Part shown: positions 35,037 through 42,873 of the stretch, in pieces
How positions within the stretch are numbered: the stretch's first letter is position 1
Layout: every line of letters starts with the position of its first letter
NCBI GenBank assembly: GCA_021775755.1
Contig: JAJFHE010000036.1
Coordinates: forward strand, 1-52,197
Reading direction: 5' to 3'
Source of the DNA: Hyphomicrobiales bacterium
Lineage (GTDB): Bacteria > Pseudomonadota > Alphaproteobacteria > Rhizobiales > JAJFHB01
Length of the DNA stretch: 52,197 nt
Translations under genes and position numbers: made by a program
The notes under the pieces: model-generated
Database searches by the model: none
What the model saw: the letters and a program-made list of their open reading frames with translations, nothing else
What the model was told of the DNA's origin: nothing

Positions 35037-35633
35037 ATGGTTGAATATTGGGAGCGCATCGACAAGCCGCACGAAGTCGCGTCTTTTCCCTGCGTCATTG
35101 TCGTCGACCTTGAGGCGACCTGTAGCGACGATGGCGCGGTGCCGCGCGAGGAAATGGAAATCATCGAGATCGGTGCCGTCGCGGTGGAGACATCAAGCTT
35201 CGAGCCGGTTGATGAATTCCAAACCTTCGTGACGCCCTTCCGGCATCCAAAACTGACCGGGTTCTGCCACAGCCTCACCGGCATCAGCCAGGACATGCTG
35301 GCAGGCGCGCCGGAATTTGGCGAGGCGCTCAACGGCTTTACAGACTGGTTCGGCCAGCACGAGCCCGAAATTGCCATCGCATCATGGGGCGCATACGACC
35401 GCAATCAGTTCCTCCAGGACTGCGCGTTCCATGAAGTCAATGCGAAGATGCCGCCGCACGCCAATCTGAAGACAATGTTCTCGCGGCGCCAGAACACACG
35501 CAGCCGGTTCGGCATGGCCGGCGCCCTCAAAGCCTGCAAGCTCGGACTGAAGGGCGACCATCACCGAGCGCTTGACGATGCCAAGAACATCGCGCGCCTG
35601 TTGCCCTGGATCGTCGGCGACAAAAAGATCTGA
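35037..35633 (+). CDS. DEDDh-type 3'-5' exonuclease
   Basis: 198 residues with an RNase T/DnaQ-like exonuclease fold. Exo I: VVDLEATCSDDG (Asp, Glu). Exo II: WGAYDRNQFLQDC (Asp). Exo III: HHRALDDAKNIARLL (His and Asp). The EATCSDD and the HHRALDDA blocks match the ERI-1/KapD-like subfamily that trims structured RNA 3' ends or DNA. There is no convincing ribosome binding site; the start lies in an AT-rich stretch (TACTATACTATGG), so it could be weakly translated or leaderless. It is followed by an EamA transporter 110 bases on, with no functional link visible. Confidence 0.88.
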   Translation: MVEYWERIDKPHEVASFPCVIVVDLEATCSDDGAVPREEMEIIEIGAVAVETSSFEPVDEFQTFVTPFRHPKLTGFCHSLTGISQDMLAGAPEFGEALNGFTDWFGQHEPEIAIASWGAYDRNQFLQDCAFHEVNAKMPPHANLKTMFSRRQNTRSRFGMAGALKACKLGLKGDHHRALDDAKNIARLLPWIVGDKKI

Positions 35634-35742
35634 TCACCCCCCCAGTAACAATCACTCGGCGTCATTGTGGACATTGCCGCCAGGTGGTAACGCTTGGGCA
35701 CAACCCATACACCTTCCCACCCCACACTTTCGGACCCCGCCC

Positions 35743-36627
35743 ATGGCCACGATCGGGCTTTACGCAGCAACGGTGCTGATCTGGGGCGCCTCCTGGATCA
35801 TGATGACGTTTCAGGTCGGCGTGGTACCGGTGGAAGCGTCGATCGCGTACCGGTTTGCCGCAGCCTCCTTGTTCATGTTCGTCTGGGTGTTCGTGCGACG
35901 CCTGAGCTGCCGGTTTTCGGCTCGCGAGCACGGGTTCATTGCTTTGCAGGGGACGCTGATCTTCTGTCTGAACTACTATCTTTTCTACCTCGCGACGCCC
36001 CATATCACGACCGGACTGATCGCGGTCGTCATGTCCACAGCCTCGATCATCACGTTGCTTGTGAGCTCCGCCCTGACGCGCCGAATGCCGTCAGCGCGCG
36101 TGCTGGCCGGCGTCATGCTTGGCGTAACCGGGATCGCGATCATCTTCTGGCCGGAAGTTGCGGGATTTTCCTTTCAATCCACGGCCAGTATCGGCCTGAT
36201 CTACTCGCTCGGAGGCACAACAAGTTTTGCGATCGGCGGCATGGTGGCAGCACGCAATCAGGAAAGCGGTATGCCGGTGCGGGGCTCAACCGCCTGGGCG
36301 ATGGCCTATGGCGCAGCACTGCTGGCGCTGCTGCTCGTCATGCGCGGCGGTGACTTCACGTTCGATCCACGTCTGCCTTACGTCGCATCGTTTGTGTTTC
36401 TTGCGGTCTTTGCCTCGGTCATCGCCTTTGCTCTGTACTTCGCGCTGCTTGCACGCATCGGCACGGAACGCTCCGCCTATGTCACGGTACTGTTTCCCGT
36501 TGTGGCGCTCACACTCTCAACCTTCTTCGAAGGTTACACGTGGACACTCACCGCGCTAACGGGTGTGGCGCTCACACTCGCAGGCAATGTGCTTGTGCTG
36601 CTGCGCAGCGAACAAGCTAAACGCTGA
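35743..36627 (+). CDS. EamA/DMT superfamily transporter
   Basis: 294 residues from ATG 35743, where the first membrane helix begins (ATIGLYAATVLIWGASWIMMTFQVG); an in-frame extension upstream is non-membrane and unlikely. Ten hydrophobic segments in two EamA repeats, with WGASW motif in repeat one. Inner-membrane metabolite exporter/importer. Its 3' end overlaps the 3' end of the convergent M24 gene by 11 bases. The substrate is unknown; proximity to the amino-acid catabolic cluster suggests a related solute. Confidence 0.88.
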   Translation: MATIGLYAATVLIWGASWIMMTFQVGVVPVEASIAYRFAAASLFMFVWVFVRRLSCRFSAREHGFIALQGTLIFCLNYYLFYLATPHITTGLIAVVMSTASIITLLVSSALTRRMPSARVLAGVMLGVTGIAIIFWPEVAGFSFQSTASIGLIYSLGGTTSFAIGGMVAARNQESGMPVRGSTAWAMAYGAALLALLLVMRGGDFTFDPRLPYVASFVFLAVFASVIAFALYFALLARIGTERSAYVTVLFPVVALTLSTFFEGYTWTLTALTGVALTLAGNVLVLLRSEQAKR

Positions 36628-37786
36628 CAAGCTCGATTTGCGAGGCATCGAGCCGTTCGGTGCCGCTTTCGGTCACCACAAAGCTCGACCCGAAGAGCAC
36701 GCCGATGCGGTCCTTGAACGACTGTAGTGAGGAGTGGATATAGAACACCATGCCGGGCTGCCAGATGTCGTCGTTCTCGATCTGAATCGATATCTGATTT
36801 TCCCAGACCGGCGGATAGGCCGCCGACGTGCCGACACCGAAACGCATGACACCGCATTCGCCGATACCGTGTTTTTCAAGCGCGTCGAAGTAAGCCTGTT
36901 CCGCATCGCCAATGCGCTCGCCAGGTTTGATCTTATCGTGTCCCGCCCAGAAAGCGGCGGCCCCGCCGTCGGCGATCTCGGTCATTCGCGCGCTCGGGCT
37001 TCCGATCACCACGGACCCCATGGTGACACACTGGTAGCGTCGCGCGGTGCCGGAGAACTCGCAATGGAGAAGGTCGCCCTCGCACAGCTTTCGCGGTGTT
37101 GCCTGGCCGTGCTGGCAATGGGACCTGGGGCCAGATGCGGTCCAGGTCGGGATCGGCGGATAGTCGCTGCCGGCCGAGCGCATGGCGTATTCGATCTCGG
37201 CTGCGACCTCGATTTCGCTCATGCCCGCGCGCGGTTTCGTATAGAGCGCGTCAAGACCGGCATTGGCGTAGCCCATTGCCTCACGCACATAGGCGATCTC
37301 GCTTTCCGACAGAACGGTGCGCAGACGGCCGAACATGGCGAAACAATCGGTAATCGGCGAACCGGCGAGGCTGGTGCGCAGGGCATCGGCCAGCGCTCCC
37401 GTTGTCGTGATGCTTGAGAGATCGAGGCCGAGCGGCTTGCCGGTAAGCTTCAGATTGCTCACCGCACCGGCCACGAGTTGGCTCAGGGGCACCGCGCCAT
37501 AGCGGAACGGACGGACTTTGGCGATGGCCACGGTCTCGTCTGCCTGCGGCACGTCGCCGTCGCGGATGATCAGCACAGGCGTTGCCCCATCGGCGGAAAG
37601 GACAAGCGCCTGCGATCCGATGGCCAGATGTGTGTGCGCTTCATAGCCCGTGAAATAATAGAGAAGCTCAGGCGCGGTGCAGACGGCGCCGGCAAGACCG
37701 TGTCGCGCAAGCGCTTCGCAAGCCCGCGCAAGCCGCGCCTCGTGCTCGGCTCGGGGAAACGCCTGGAAGTCCCAGTTTTCGCTCAC
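36617..37786 (-). CDS. M24 pita-bread hydrolase without canonical metal ligands, ectoine-hydrolase/creatinase-like
   Basis: 389 residues with the two-domain creatinase/Xaa-Pro aminopeptidase layout (N-terminal LLYYFTGYEAHTHLAIGSQALVL; C-terminal pita-bread fold). The five metal ligands of M24 aminopeptidases are missing: first-Asp region reads LHCEFSGTARRYQ, the His region reads FGVGTSAAYPPVWENQ, and the Glu region reads MVFYIHSSLQSF. That pattern, with YPPVWENQ and AGSDYPPIP, resembles ectoine hydrolase (DoeA) and creatinase, which use the fold without metal to cut cyclic or linear amidines. So it probably hydrolyses an amidine/guanidino-like substrate, not a dipeptide. It is the last gene of a cluster with M20 and another M24 member. 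Confidence 0.82.
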   Translation of the reverse strand: MSENWDFQAFPRAEHEARLARACEALARHGLAGAVCTAPELLYYFTGYEAHTHLAIGSQALVLSADGATPVLIIRDGDVPQADETVAIAKVRPFRYGAVPLSQLVAGAVSNLKLTGKPLGLDLSSITTTGALADALRTSLAGSPITDCFAMFGRLRTVLSESEIAYVREAMGYANAGLDALYTKPRAGMSEIEVAAEIEYAMRSAGSDYPPIPTWTASGPRSHCQHGQATPRKLCEGDLLHCEFSGTARRYQCVTMGSVVIGSPSARMTEIADGGAAAFWAGHDKIKPGERIGDAEQAYFDALEKHGIGECGVMRFGVGTSAAYPPVWENQISIQIENDDIWQPGMVFYIHSSLQSFKDRIGVLFGSSFVVTESGTERLDASQIELVSV

Positions 37787-37788
37787 GC

Positions 37789-38985
37789 TCAGGCCTCCTC
37801 GACGCCGACAAGGTCGACAATGGCATGCAGATAAACGCGCGCCGCGTCGGCAAGCTCCGCCGTCTCGACATATTCATTGACCGTATGCGCCTGGGCAATC
37901 GAGCCCGGACCGCAGACGATGCAGGGAAAACCCATGTTGGGCGCATCGGTGGCGCCGGTGCAGGCGGAAATTCGGGCAGGCGCGCCGCTTACTGCCTCGC
38001 AGGCGCGCGCCACGGTTTGCACGAAGTCCGACGCCGGATCAATGTCGAGCGCCGGACAATCGAGCGTCGGGCCGGCAATTTCGTAGGCAAAGTCCGGATC
38101 GTCGGCCTTCAGGGGCTCGATGCGGGCACGATAGTCGGCGATCACCTCTTCGCGGGTTTCGCCGGGCAGCAGGCGGCGGTCGACCTCAAGTTCGCAGAAA
38201 TCAGGAACGGAAGATGAAATCGTACCGCCACGGATGACGCCCGGATTAAACCGGCCGTGGCCGCACAGCGCATGGGGTTCGCGGGTTTTGAGCTCATCGT
38301 TGTAATCGGCCAGCGCGGCAATGACGCGGGCCATGCGTTCAATGGCGTTCTGTCCAAGTTCGGGAACGCTCGAATGCACCGCCTTGCCGAAAGTGCGAAT
38401 GAGCAACCCGATCTGACCCTTGTGGGCTGGCTGCACGGCAAGCTCGCTTGGCTCGCCGATGATGCCGAAATCCGCATGCGGGCCATTACGACCCCAGTCT
38501 TTGGAGCCGAGCATCAGATGTTCTTCGTCCGCCTGGGCGCCGATCAGGAGATCGCCCTTCAGCGCCACGCCGCACCCACGCAATACCTCGACCGCTTCAA
38601 GATAAGCCGCAAGCGCGCCTTTCATGTCGCACGCACCGCGTCCATAAACCCTGCCGTCTTCGACGCGGCCGGAAAATGCGTCGTCATAGCCCTCAACGCC
38701 GACCGTATCCATATGGCCGGCCAGCATCAGTGACCTGCCACCGCCTGCCCCTTTAAAGGTGCCCCAGAGGTTGGGCCGTCCATCCGCCACCTCCCGGCGC
38801 CCGGTTTCAAGGCCCAGCGCCTTCATGCGCGCTTCCATCCAGTCAGCCACTTCGTGCTCGCGTTGGCCCGCGCAGGGACCACCGTCGAACGGATTGACGC
38901 TTTCAATCTTCACGAGATCGCTCAGCGTGCGGCTTACGCGCTCCTCGCTGACGGCAGCGCTGAGGGTTGAGGCGATTGAAGACAT
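37789..38985 (-). CDS. M20 family amidohydrolase, ArgE/DapE-like deacylase
   Basis: 398 residues. M20 catalytic domain with metal ligands in LAGHMDTVGVEG (His, and the Asp two on), GRGACDMKGALAAYLEA (Asp), AQADEEHLMLGSKDW (Glu pair) and GPGSIAQAHTVNEYVE (His near the end), with an inserted dimerisation domain between. Residues look complete, so it should be an active zinc deacylase of the acetylornithine deacetylase / succinyl-DAP desuccinylase group. It starts with no gap to speak of relative to the flanking M24 genes (2 bases to the next). Hydrolysis of an N-acyl amino acid made by the M24 partner is the natural inference, as DoeB-type enzymes do in ectoine breakdown. Confidence 0.9.
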   Translation of the reverse strand: MSSIASTLSAAVSEERVSRTLSDLVKIESVNPFDGGPCAGQREHEVADWMEARMKALGLETGRREVADGRPNLWGTFKGAGGGRSLMLAGHMDTVGVEGYDDAFSGRVEDGRVYGRGACDMKGALAAYLEAVEVLRGCGVALKGDLLIGAQADEEHLMLGSKDWGRNGPHADFGIIGEPSELAVQPAHKGQIGLLIRTFGKAVHSSVPELGQNAIERMARVIAALADYNDELKTREPHALCGHGRFNPGVIRGGTISSSVPDFCELEVDRRLLPGETREEVIADYRARIEPLKADDPDFAYEIAGPTLDCPALDIDPASDFVQTVARACEAVSGAPARISACTGATDAPNMGFPCIVCGPGSIAQAHTVNEYVETAELADAARVYLHAIVDLVGVEEA

Positions 38986-39012
38986 AGTGGTTTCCCCATT
39001 CTTTCCCGGCGC

Positions 39013-40233
39013 CTAGCCCACAACCGTCAGCTCGCGCGGGAACTCGGTGAGGACTTCAAGGCCGTTGTCGGTCATCAGATAGCTGTCGATCCACCCTGCA
39101 CCCGAGCCCCCGGGCCAGCCATCGAACACGTCGTACTGCACTTCGAAATTGAACACCATGCCGGGTTTCATTTCAGGATCGGGCTCGATTTCGAAGGGTC
39201 GCGGTCGGTGACGGTGCACCCAGTCGGGCGGGAAGGCGATACCCAACACATAGCCTCCGATGAACCATTCATGCCGCGCCCGATCAACCCCAGAGCGGGC
39301 GATAAAGTCATCGGCGGCGTTCTGCACGCGGCTAAAGGGATCGCCGCATTGTACGCCCTGGACAATGGCATCGGTACAGCCTGCGGAACGGTTCATCAGA
39401 TCGTGCCAGCGGGCATCGATTTCGCCTACAGCAAAACTGCGCGACAGGTTCGTATGATAACGGTGCAGGGACGCGGAGAAATCGACATGGACAACATCGC
39501 CACCCTTCAACGTGCGGTGCGTGGCCGGGCCGTGATGATTACCCGAACGCGCTCCCGAACCGATCATGTTGCGAATCCCCGGATGACCGCATCCTCGCGA
39601 CATGAGCTCAGAGCACAGTACCGCGTCGATATCCGTTTCACGTACACCGGGCTTCATAAAGTCGCGCGCCGCGGCCATTGCCGCCTCACATACTTTGCCC
39701 GCTTCGCGCATTACCTCAACTTCGCGCGGTGATTTGTAGAGCCGAACGTCTTCGATAACCGTTGAGTCCTCCACGACCTCCGCACCGGTACGGTTGAGCC
39801 GGGAGGCGATGCGGCGGATGAGATCGGGGTGGGCCCCATAGCCCCAGGTCTGAACGGCAATGCGGCCCTTTGCCCAGCCTCGCCTGCTAATTTCGTCGGC
39901 GACAAAGTCAGCCTGTTCTTCCGAGCGCCCGCGCGGATGATAGACGACATCGCGGATTTCTGGTGTCGTTGAAACGACGTTGACGTGGCTTGCATTATCG
40001 AAAAACAGAAAATCGCCGAGGTCAGCCACGAAGAACAGTCCGGTGAGCCCGTAGCGGTATTGCCAGATCTGATCATGGCCGGTGAGGTAGTAAAAATCGC
40101 GCGGCGCGGTGACCAGCATGCCGTCGTAGCCGCGCGCTTGGAGCGCCTGTTTAACGCGCGCCCGGCGTTCAGCAAATTCTTCCGCCGGAAACGGCTGTTC
40201 CCAGTCGATCATGTCACGAATGGCCTGTTGCAT
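39013..40233 (-). CDS. M24 family hydrolase with altered metal ligands, ectoine-hydrolase/creatinase-like
   Basis: 406 residues from the ATG at 40233, which has GAAGGAAA upstream. Pita-bread fold with partly altered metal ligands: HVDFSASLHRYHTNLSRSF retains the first Asp but the second reads Asn; the His region is GGYVLGIAFPPDW; the last Glu reads Asp in GWIDSYLM. PPDW and RYHTNLSRSF strongly recall ectoine hydrolase. It is not a close copy of the other M24 protein, so the two likely act on different substrates or steps. First gene of the M24-M20-M24 run, 27 bases before the M20 gene. Confidence 0.82.
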   Translation of the reverse strand: MQQAIRDMIDWEQPFPAEEFAERRARVKQALQARGYDGMLVTAPRDFYYLTGHDQIWQYRYGLTGLFFVADLGDFLFFDNASHVNVVSTTPEIRDVVYHPRGRSEEQADFVADEISRRGWAKGRIAVQTWGYGAHPDLIRRIASRLNRTGAEVVEDSTVIEDVRLYKSPREVEVMREAGKVCEAAMAAARDFMKPGVRETDIDAVLCSELMSRGCGHPGIRNMIGSGARSGNHHGPATHRTLKGGDVVHVDFSASLHRYHTNLSRSFAVGEIDARWHDLMNRSAGCTDAIVQGVQCGDPFSRVQNAADDFIARSGVDRARHEWFIGGYVLGIAFPPDWVHRHRPRPFEIEPDPEMKPGMVFNFEVQYDVFDGWPGGSGAGWIDSYLMTDNGLEVLTEFPRELTVVG

Positions 40234-40303
40234 CGCAGCCGGTTTCCTTCGCTTCGAAGGGCGGCAGGATGACGGCAATATCACGCTCAGCGCAAGTGAG
40301 ATT

Positions 40304-40996
40304 TTACTCGGCGCCCAGAATTGAAGCCATCTCCTCGTAGCCGCGGGCGTTGGCGTGGTCGAGGGGTGTGCGGCCCTCACGGTCGGGGATCGAGCGGTCG
40401 GCGCCAGCCTCGACAAGCGCCCGCAGGGTTTCGGTGTGGCGTGGCCCGCCGTCGCCGAGCACCACCGCTTCAATCAGTGCCGTCCAGTTGAGATTGTTGA
40501 TGTGGTCAAGGGGCGCGCCGCCTGCGATCAGAGCGCGCACCACCTCAACGTGGCCGAGATGCGCGGCCGCAATCAGTGCGGTGCCGTCATAGACACTCGT
40601 AACATTTGCCGGGTTGCCGCCAAGTTCCATGGCCAGCGCCACCATGGCGGGATCGTCGGCGACGGCAGCAATGGTGATGATGTCGTAACGACCGCGCTCC
40701 AGGGCGTTGGGGTCGGCACCGAGTTCGATAAGGGCGCGCACGGTCTCGTCGTGCGAGGCAAACGCGGCGATGTGAAGTGCCGTGCGCTGTGCGCTGTCGA
40801 CGGCGGTAAGGTCGGCACCTTCATCGACGAGGCGCCGCACTTCCGCCGTGTCGCCCGCCCAGGCAGCGGCGAAGAGGCCCTCATAACGCGCGGTTTCGAA
40901 AGGCGCAGGCGGCACCTGCGCCAGGGCAAACGGCACAGCCAACAGGTTGACGGCCGCGGCGGAGAGAAGAAACAGCGAAGATGCCCAATCCAACAT
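40304..40996 (-). CDS. Exported ankyrin-repeat protein
   Basis: 230 residues from the ATG at 40996 (AAGGA upstream), with a Sec signal peptide (MLDWASSLFLLSAAAVNLLAVPFALAQ). At least five ankyrin repeats follow: GLFAAAWAGDTAEVRRLVDEGADL, TALHIAAFASHDETVRALIELGADP, IAAVADDPAMVALAMELGGNP, TALIAAAHLGHVEVVRALIAGGAP and a final pair. It should be a periplasmic interaction scaffold. It follows the Tat-exported deaminase-like gene by 11 bases, so they likely form an envelope pair; ankyrin proteins paired with catalases or enzymes occur in other bacteria, with unknown meaning. Confidence 0.85.
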   Translation of the reverse strand: MLDWASSLFLLSAAAVNLLAVPFALAQVPPAPFETARYEGLFAAAWAGDTAEVRRLVDEGADLTAVDSAQRTALHIAAFASHDETVRALIELGADPNALERGRYDIITIAAVADDPAMVALAMELGGNPANVTSVYDGTALIAAAHLGHVEVVRALIAGGAPLDHINNLNWTALIEAVVLGDGGPRHTETLRALVEAGADRSIPDREGRTPLDHANARGYEEMASILGAE

Positions 40997-41007
40997 GTTA
41001 GCAATCC

Positions 41008-41493
41008 TTATCCACGGCAAAGCTCCGGCCGGCCGGCACTTGCCGCTGCATGGCCGTGCACCATGCTGGAAATCCCCGCCCAATAGGCCGCAGCCTCGCA
41101 CATGGGGCATGGCCGCGAAGATGAATACAACACATGATCGGACAAATCGCGCGACCCGAGCCGCTGGGCAGCATCGCGAATTGCCTCCATTTCCGCATGC
41201 GCCGTCGGATCGCCATTGACAACGACCCGGCTCGGCGCCTCGCCGACAATGACACCGGCGGAACTGACAACAATGGCGCCATAAGCCTGATCACCGGAAG
41301 CGGAGGCCATATCGCGCATCTCAAAGGCGCGAACGATGAAAGCATCAGACGCCGGATTGGCCGGTTGAAGGATACTGCCCGCAGCACCACGCCCCGCTGA
41401 CGCTGTAAGCAGCACTAGTCCTGCTGTGCCCGAGATACCCGCACTCAGGAACATCCGCCGTGTCCGGCCGCACTCCTTGCCCGTTCTTTCCAT
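41008..41493 (-). CDS. Tat-exported cytidine/guanine-deaminase-like protein
   Basis: 161 residues. N-terminal twin-arginine signal (TRRMFLSAGISG, hydrophobic stretch to ~35). The mature part is a CDA-fold deaminase: zinc ligands His99 (catalytic Glu101) in PTAHAEMEAI and Cys129/Cys132 in SSRPCPMCEAAAYW. It resembles guanine deaminase/TadA-like enzymes, normally cytoplasmic, so export of such an enzyme is unusual. The C-terminus (residues after WAG) is shorter than usual for the family and may be truncated. Adjacent to an exported ankyrin protein and downstream of a ureohydrolase-like gene. A periplasmic role on free bases or guanidino compounds is possible but unproved. Confidence 0.82.
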   Translation of the reverse strand: MERTGKECGRTRRMFLSAGISGTAGLVLLTASAGRGAAGSILQPANPASDAFIVRAFEMRDMASASGDQAYGAIVVSSAGVIVGEAPSRVVVNGDPTAHAEMEAIRDAAQRLGSRDLSDHVLYSSSRPCPMCEAAAYWAGISSMVHGHAAASAGRPELCRG

Positions 41494-41509
41494 GATGGCC
41501 CTTCGCCTC

Positions 41510-42700
41510 CTACTTCAGGCGCGCCTTGACCATGCCCGCCATCAAGAACGCGATGACATAGACGATGACACGGTAGGCAACGGCAGAGCCTGGCGGGATG
41601 CAAATGAAAGAGAAGCCATTGACGCCGCGCAGGCCAAGCTCGTGGGCGATGCGGATGACCTCGTAGTCGGTCATACCGAACGGCTCGGCAAGCTCGCCCA
41701 GGATATCGCCGGGTGCCGGCCCCGCGCCACCGATCACGTCCATGTCAAAATGCGCGTAGACGGCGTCGGTGCCGTTATAGGCGTGATCGATTTCCCGGCA
41801 GACCTTTTCGATACCCATCTCGCGCACATGCCAGCCCGATATGAACCGCGCGCCCGCCTTGAGAAGATCGCGCACGATGTTTGCGTGTTCGAGCATGCCG
41901 CGCGGTCCGATCTCAATGAGGTGACGGGCTTCGATGTTGTCCTGAAACTCGATCATCTTGTGCAGCCAGCTTGAGCCGCCGGCAATGCGCGGGTCCATCG
42001 TGACGGTATCGATGCGCGCCGCGTCCCAGTGGGTATCGAGACTTACGACGCCGACGCTGCCTTTGGTGTGTTCGGAAACACATTTGGCGATGGCGTAGGA
42101 GCCACACGGCGAGTTTTGGCCGATCACCACCGGCACCGCGCCGACATCGAGTGCGTCATTAACCTTGGCTTCGACGGCGGCCTGAGCGGCCAGAATGATC
42201 TCGGGGTCCTGGATCTTGTTGGCTTCGGGCGGAATGTCGGCGTCGCCATAGTCGACCACATCGAGATGTTCGAAAATGTCGATGTCAAAATCCTGGACAT
42301 AGCCGGAGCGGTAGCGCGCCGACTGCTGGCGCACACGCTGAGGGGCAGCCAGCCAGTCCGTCTTGGGCACGCCGGCATATTCATCGGTCGCACTCGTCAC
42401 ATAGGGCGCTCCGATGATGACCACATCGGCGCCTTCGAGATCTTCGAACTTCTCCGCATGACGACGGCACATGAAGGTTGGCGTTTCGTCGGCGAGCATC
42501 GGAATGTCGCGGCCCTCGCACATGATGCCGTTACGAATATCGTCCCAGCTTGGATATCCAGACACGTCGCAAATCTCCCCAGGTTTGAGCCGGCTGAAAG
42601 GCCGGGTTTCAGATTTTTCAGGAACCACGCGCAAACGGTCGATCCCGCCGCACACCGCAAGCCCGCGGCAATTCTTGCCTATTAACCAACGAATTAACAA
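41510..42700 (-). CDS. Ureohydrolase-superfamily protein with altered metal site
   Basis: Up to 396 residues; the start is uncertain (TTG at 42700, or GTG at 42655 or 42628), and none has a good ribosome binding site. The arginase/agmatinase fold is plain (VVIIGAPYV, SLDTHWDAARIDT, AHFDMDVIGGAGPAPGD). But the GGDHS box, which supplies the first metal-binding His, reads IGQNSPCGSYAIAKC, and the last box lacks DP. The DTHWD and FDMD Asp/His ligands remain. So it may bind one metal or act on a different amidino substrate. A 15-residue hydrophobic end (YRVIVYVIAFLMAGMVK) is odd for a soluble enzyme. Located at the head of the exported deaminase/ankyrin pair and M24/M20 genes. Confidence 0.78.
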   Translation of the reverse strand: MLIRWLIGKNCRGLAVCGGIDRLRVVPEKSETRPFSRLKPGEICDVSGYPSWDDIRNGIMCEGRDIPMLADETPTFMCRRHAEKFEDLEGADVVIIGAPYVTSATDEYAGVPKTDWLAAPQRVRQQSARYRSGYVQDFDIDIFEHLDVVDYGDADIPPEANKIQDPEIILAAQAAVEAKVNDALDVGAVPVVIGQNSPCGSYAIAKCVSEHTKGSVGVVSLDTHWDAARIDTVTMDPRIAGGSSWLHKMIEFQDNIEARHLIEIGPRGMLEHANIVRDLLKAGARFISGWHVREMGIEKVCREIDHAYNGTDAVYAHFDMDVIGGAGPAPGDILGELAEPFGMTDYEVIRIAHELGLRGVNGFSFICIPPGSAVAYRVIVYVIAFLMAGMVKARLK

Positions 42701-42731
42701 CTACTTAACATTACCGCCCGGTTAAGGTTAG

Positions 42732-42778
42732 CTCCACGCTGCGGCACCGGGGAGCAATACGTGTCGGTTAGCGTGGAG
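42732..42778. promoter_or_regulatory. 9-bp inverted repeat in the nrdJ upstream region
   Basis: CTCCACGCT (42732-42740) and AGCGTGGAG (42770-42778) are perfect inverted repeats separated by 29 bases, in the 170-base region divergent between the ureohydrolase-like gene and nrdJ. Class II nrdJ genes are often controlled by NrdR or B12 elements; I saw neither an NrdR-box pair nor a B12-box, so this could be a different leader hairpin or operator. Confidence 0.45.
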
Positions 42779-42873
42779 GTTGATACCCTCTTCACGTGCC
42801 GACTTCCCGTCTCCAGATTTTCACACTCGACGCAGCGTCGCCGCTGCTGCGTACACCGACGTGAGGACGGATG

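Noticed and set aside
42721-42870. Cobalamin riboswitch in front of nrdJ
   Set aside because: Expected on biological grounds, but no B12-box-like conserved core could be seen by eye; only a simple inverted repeat is supported.
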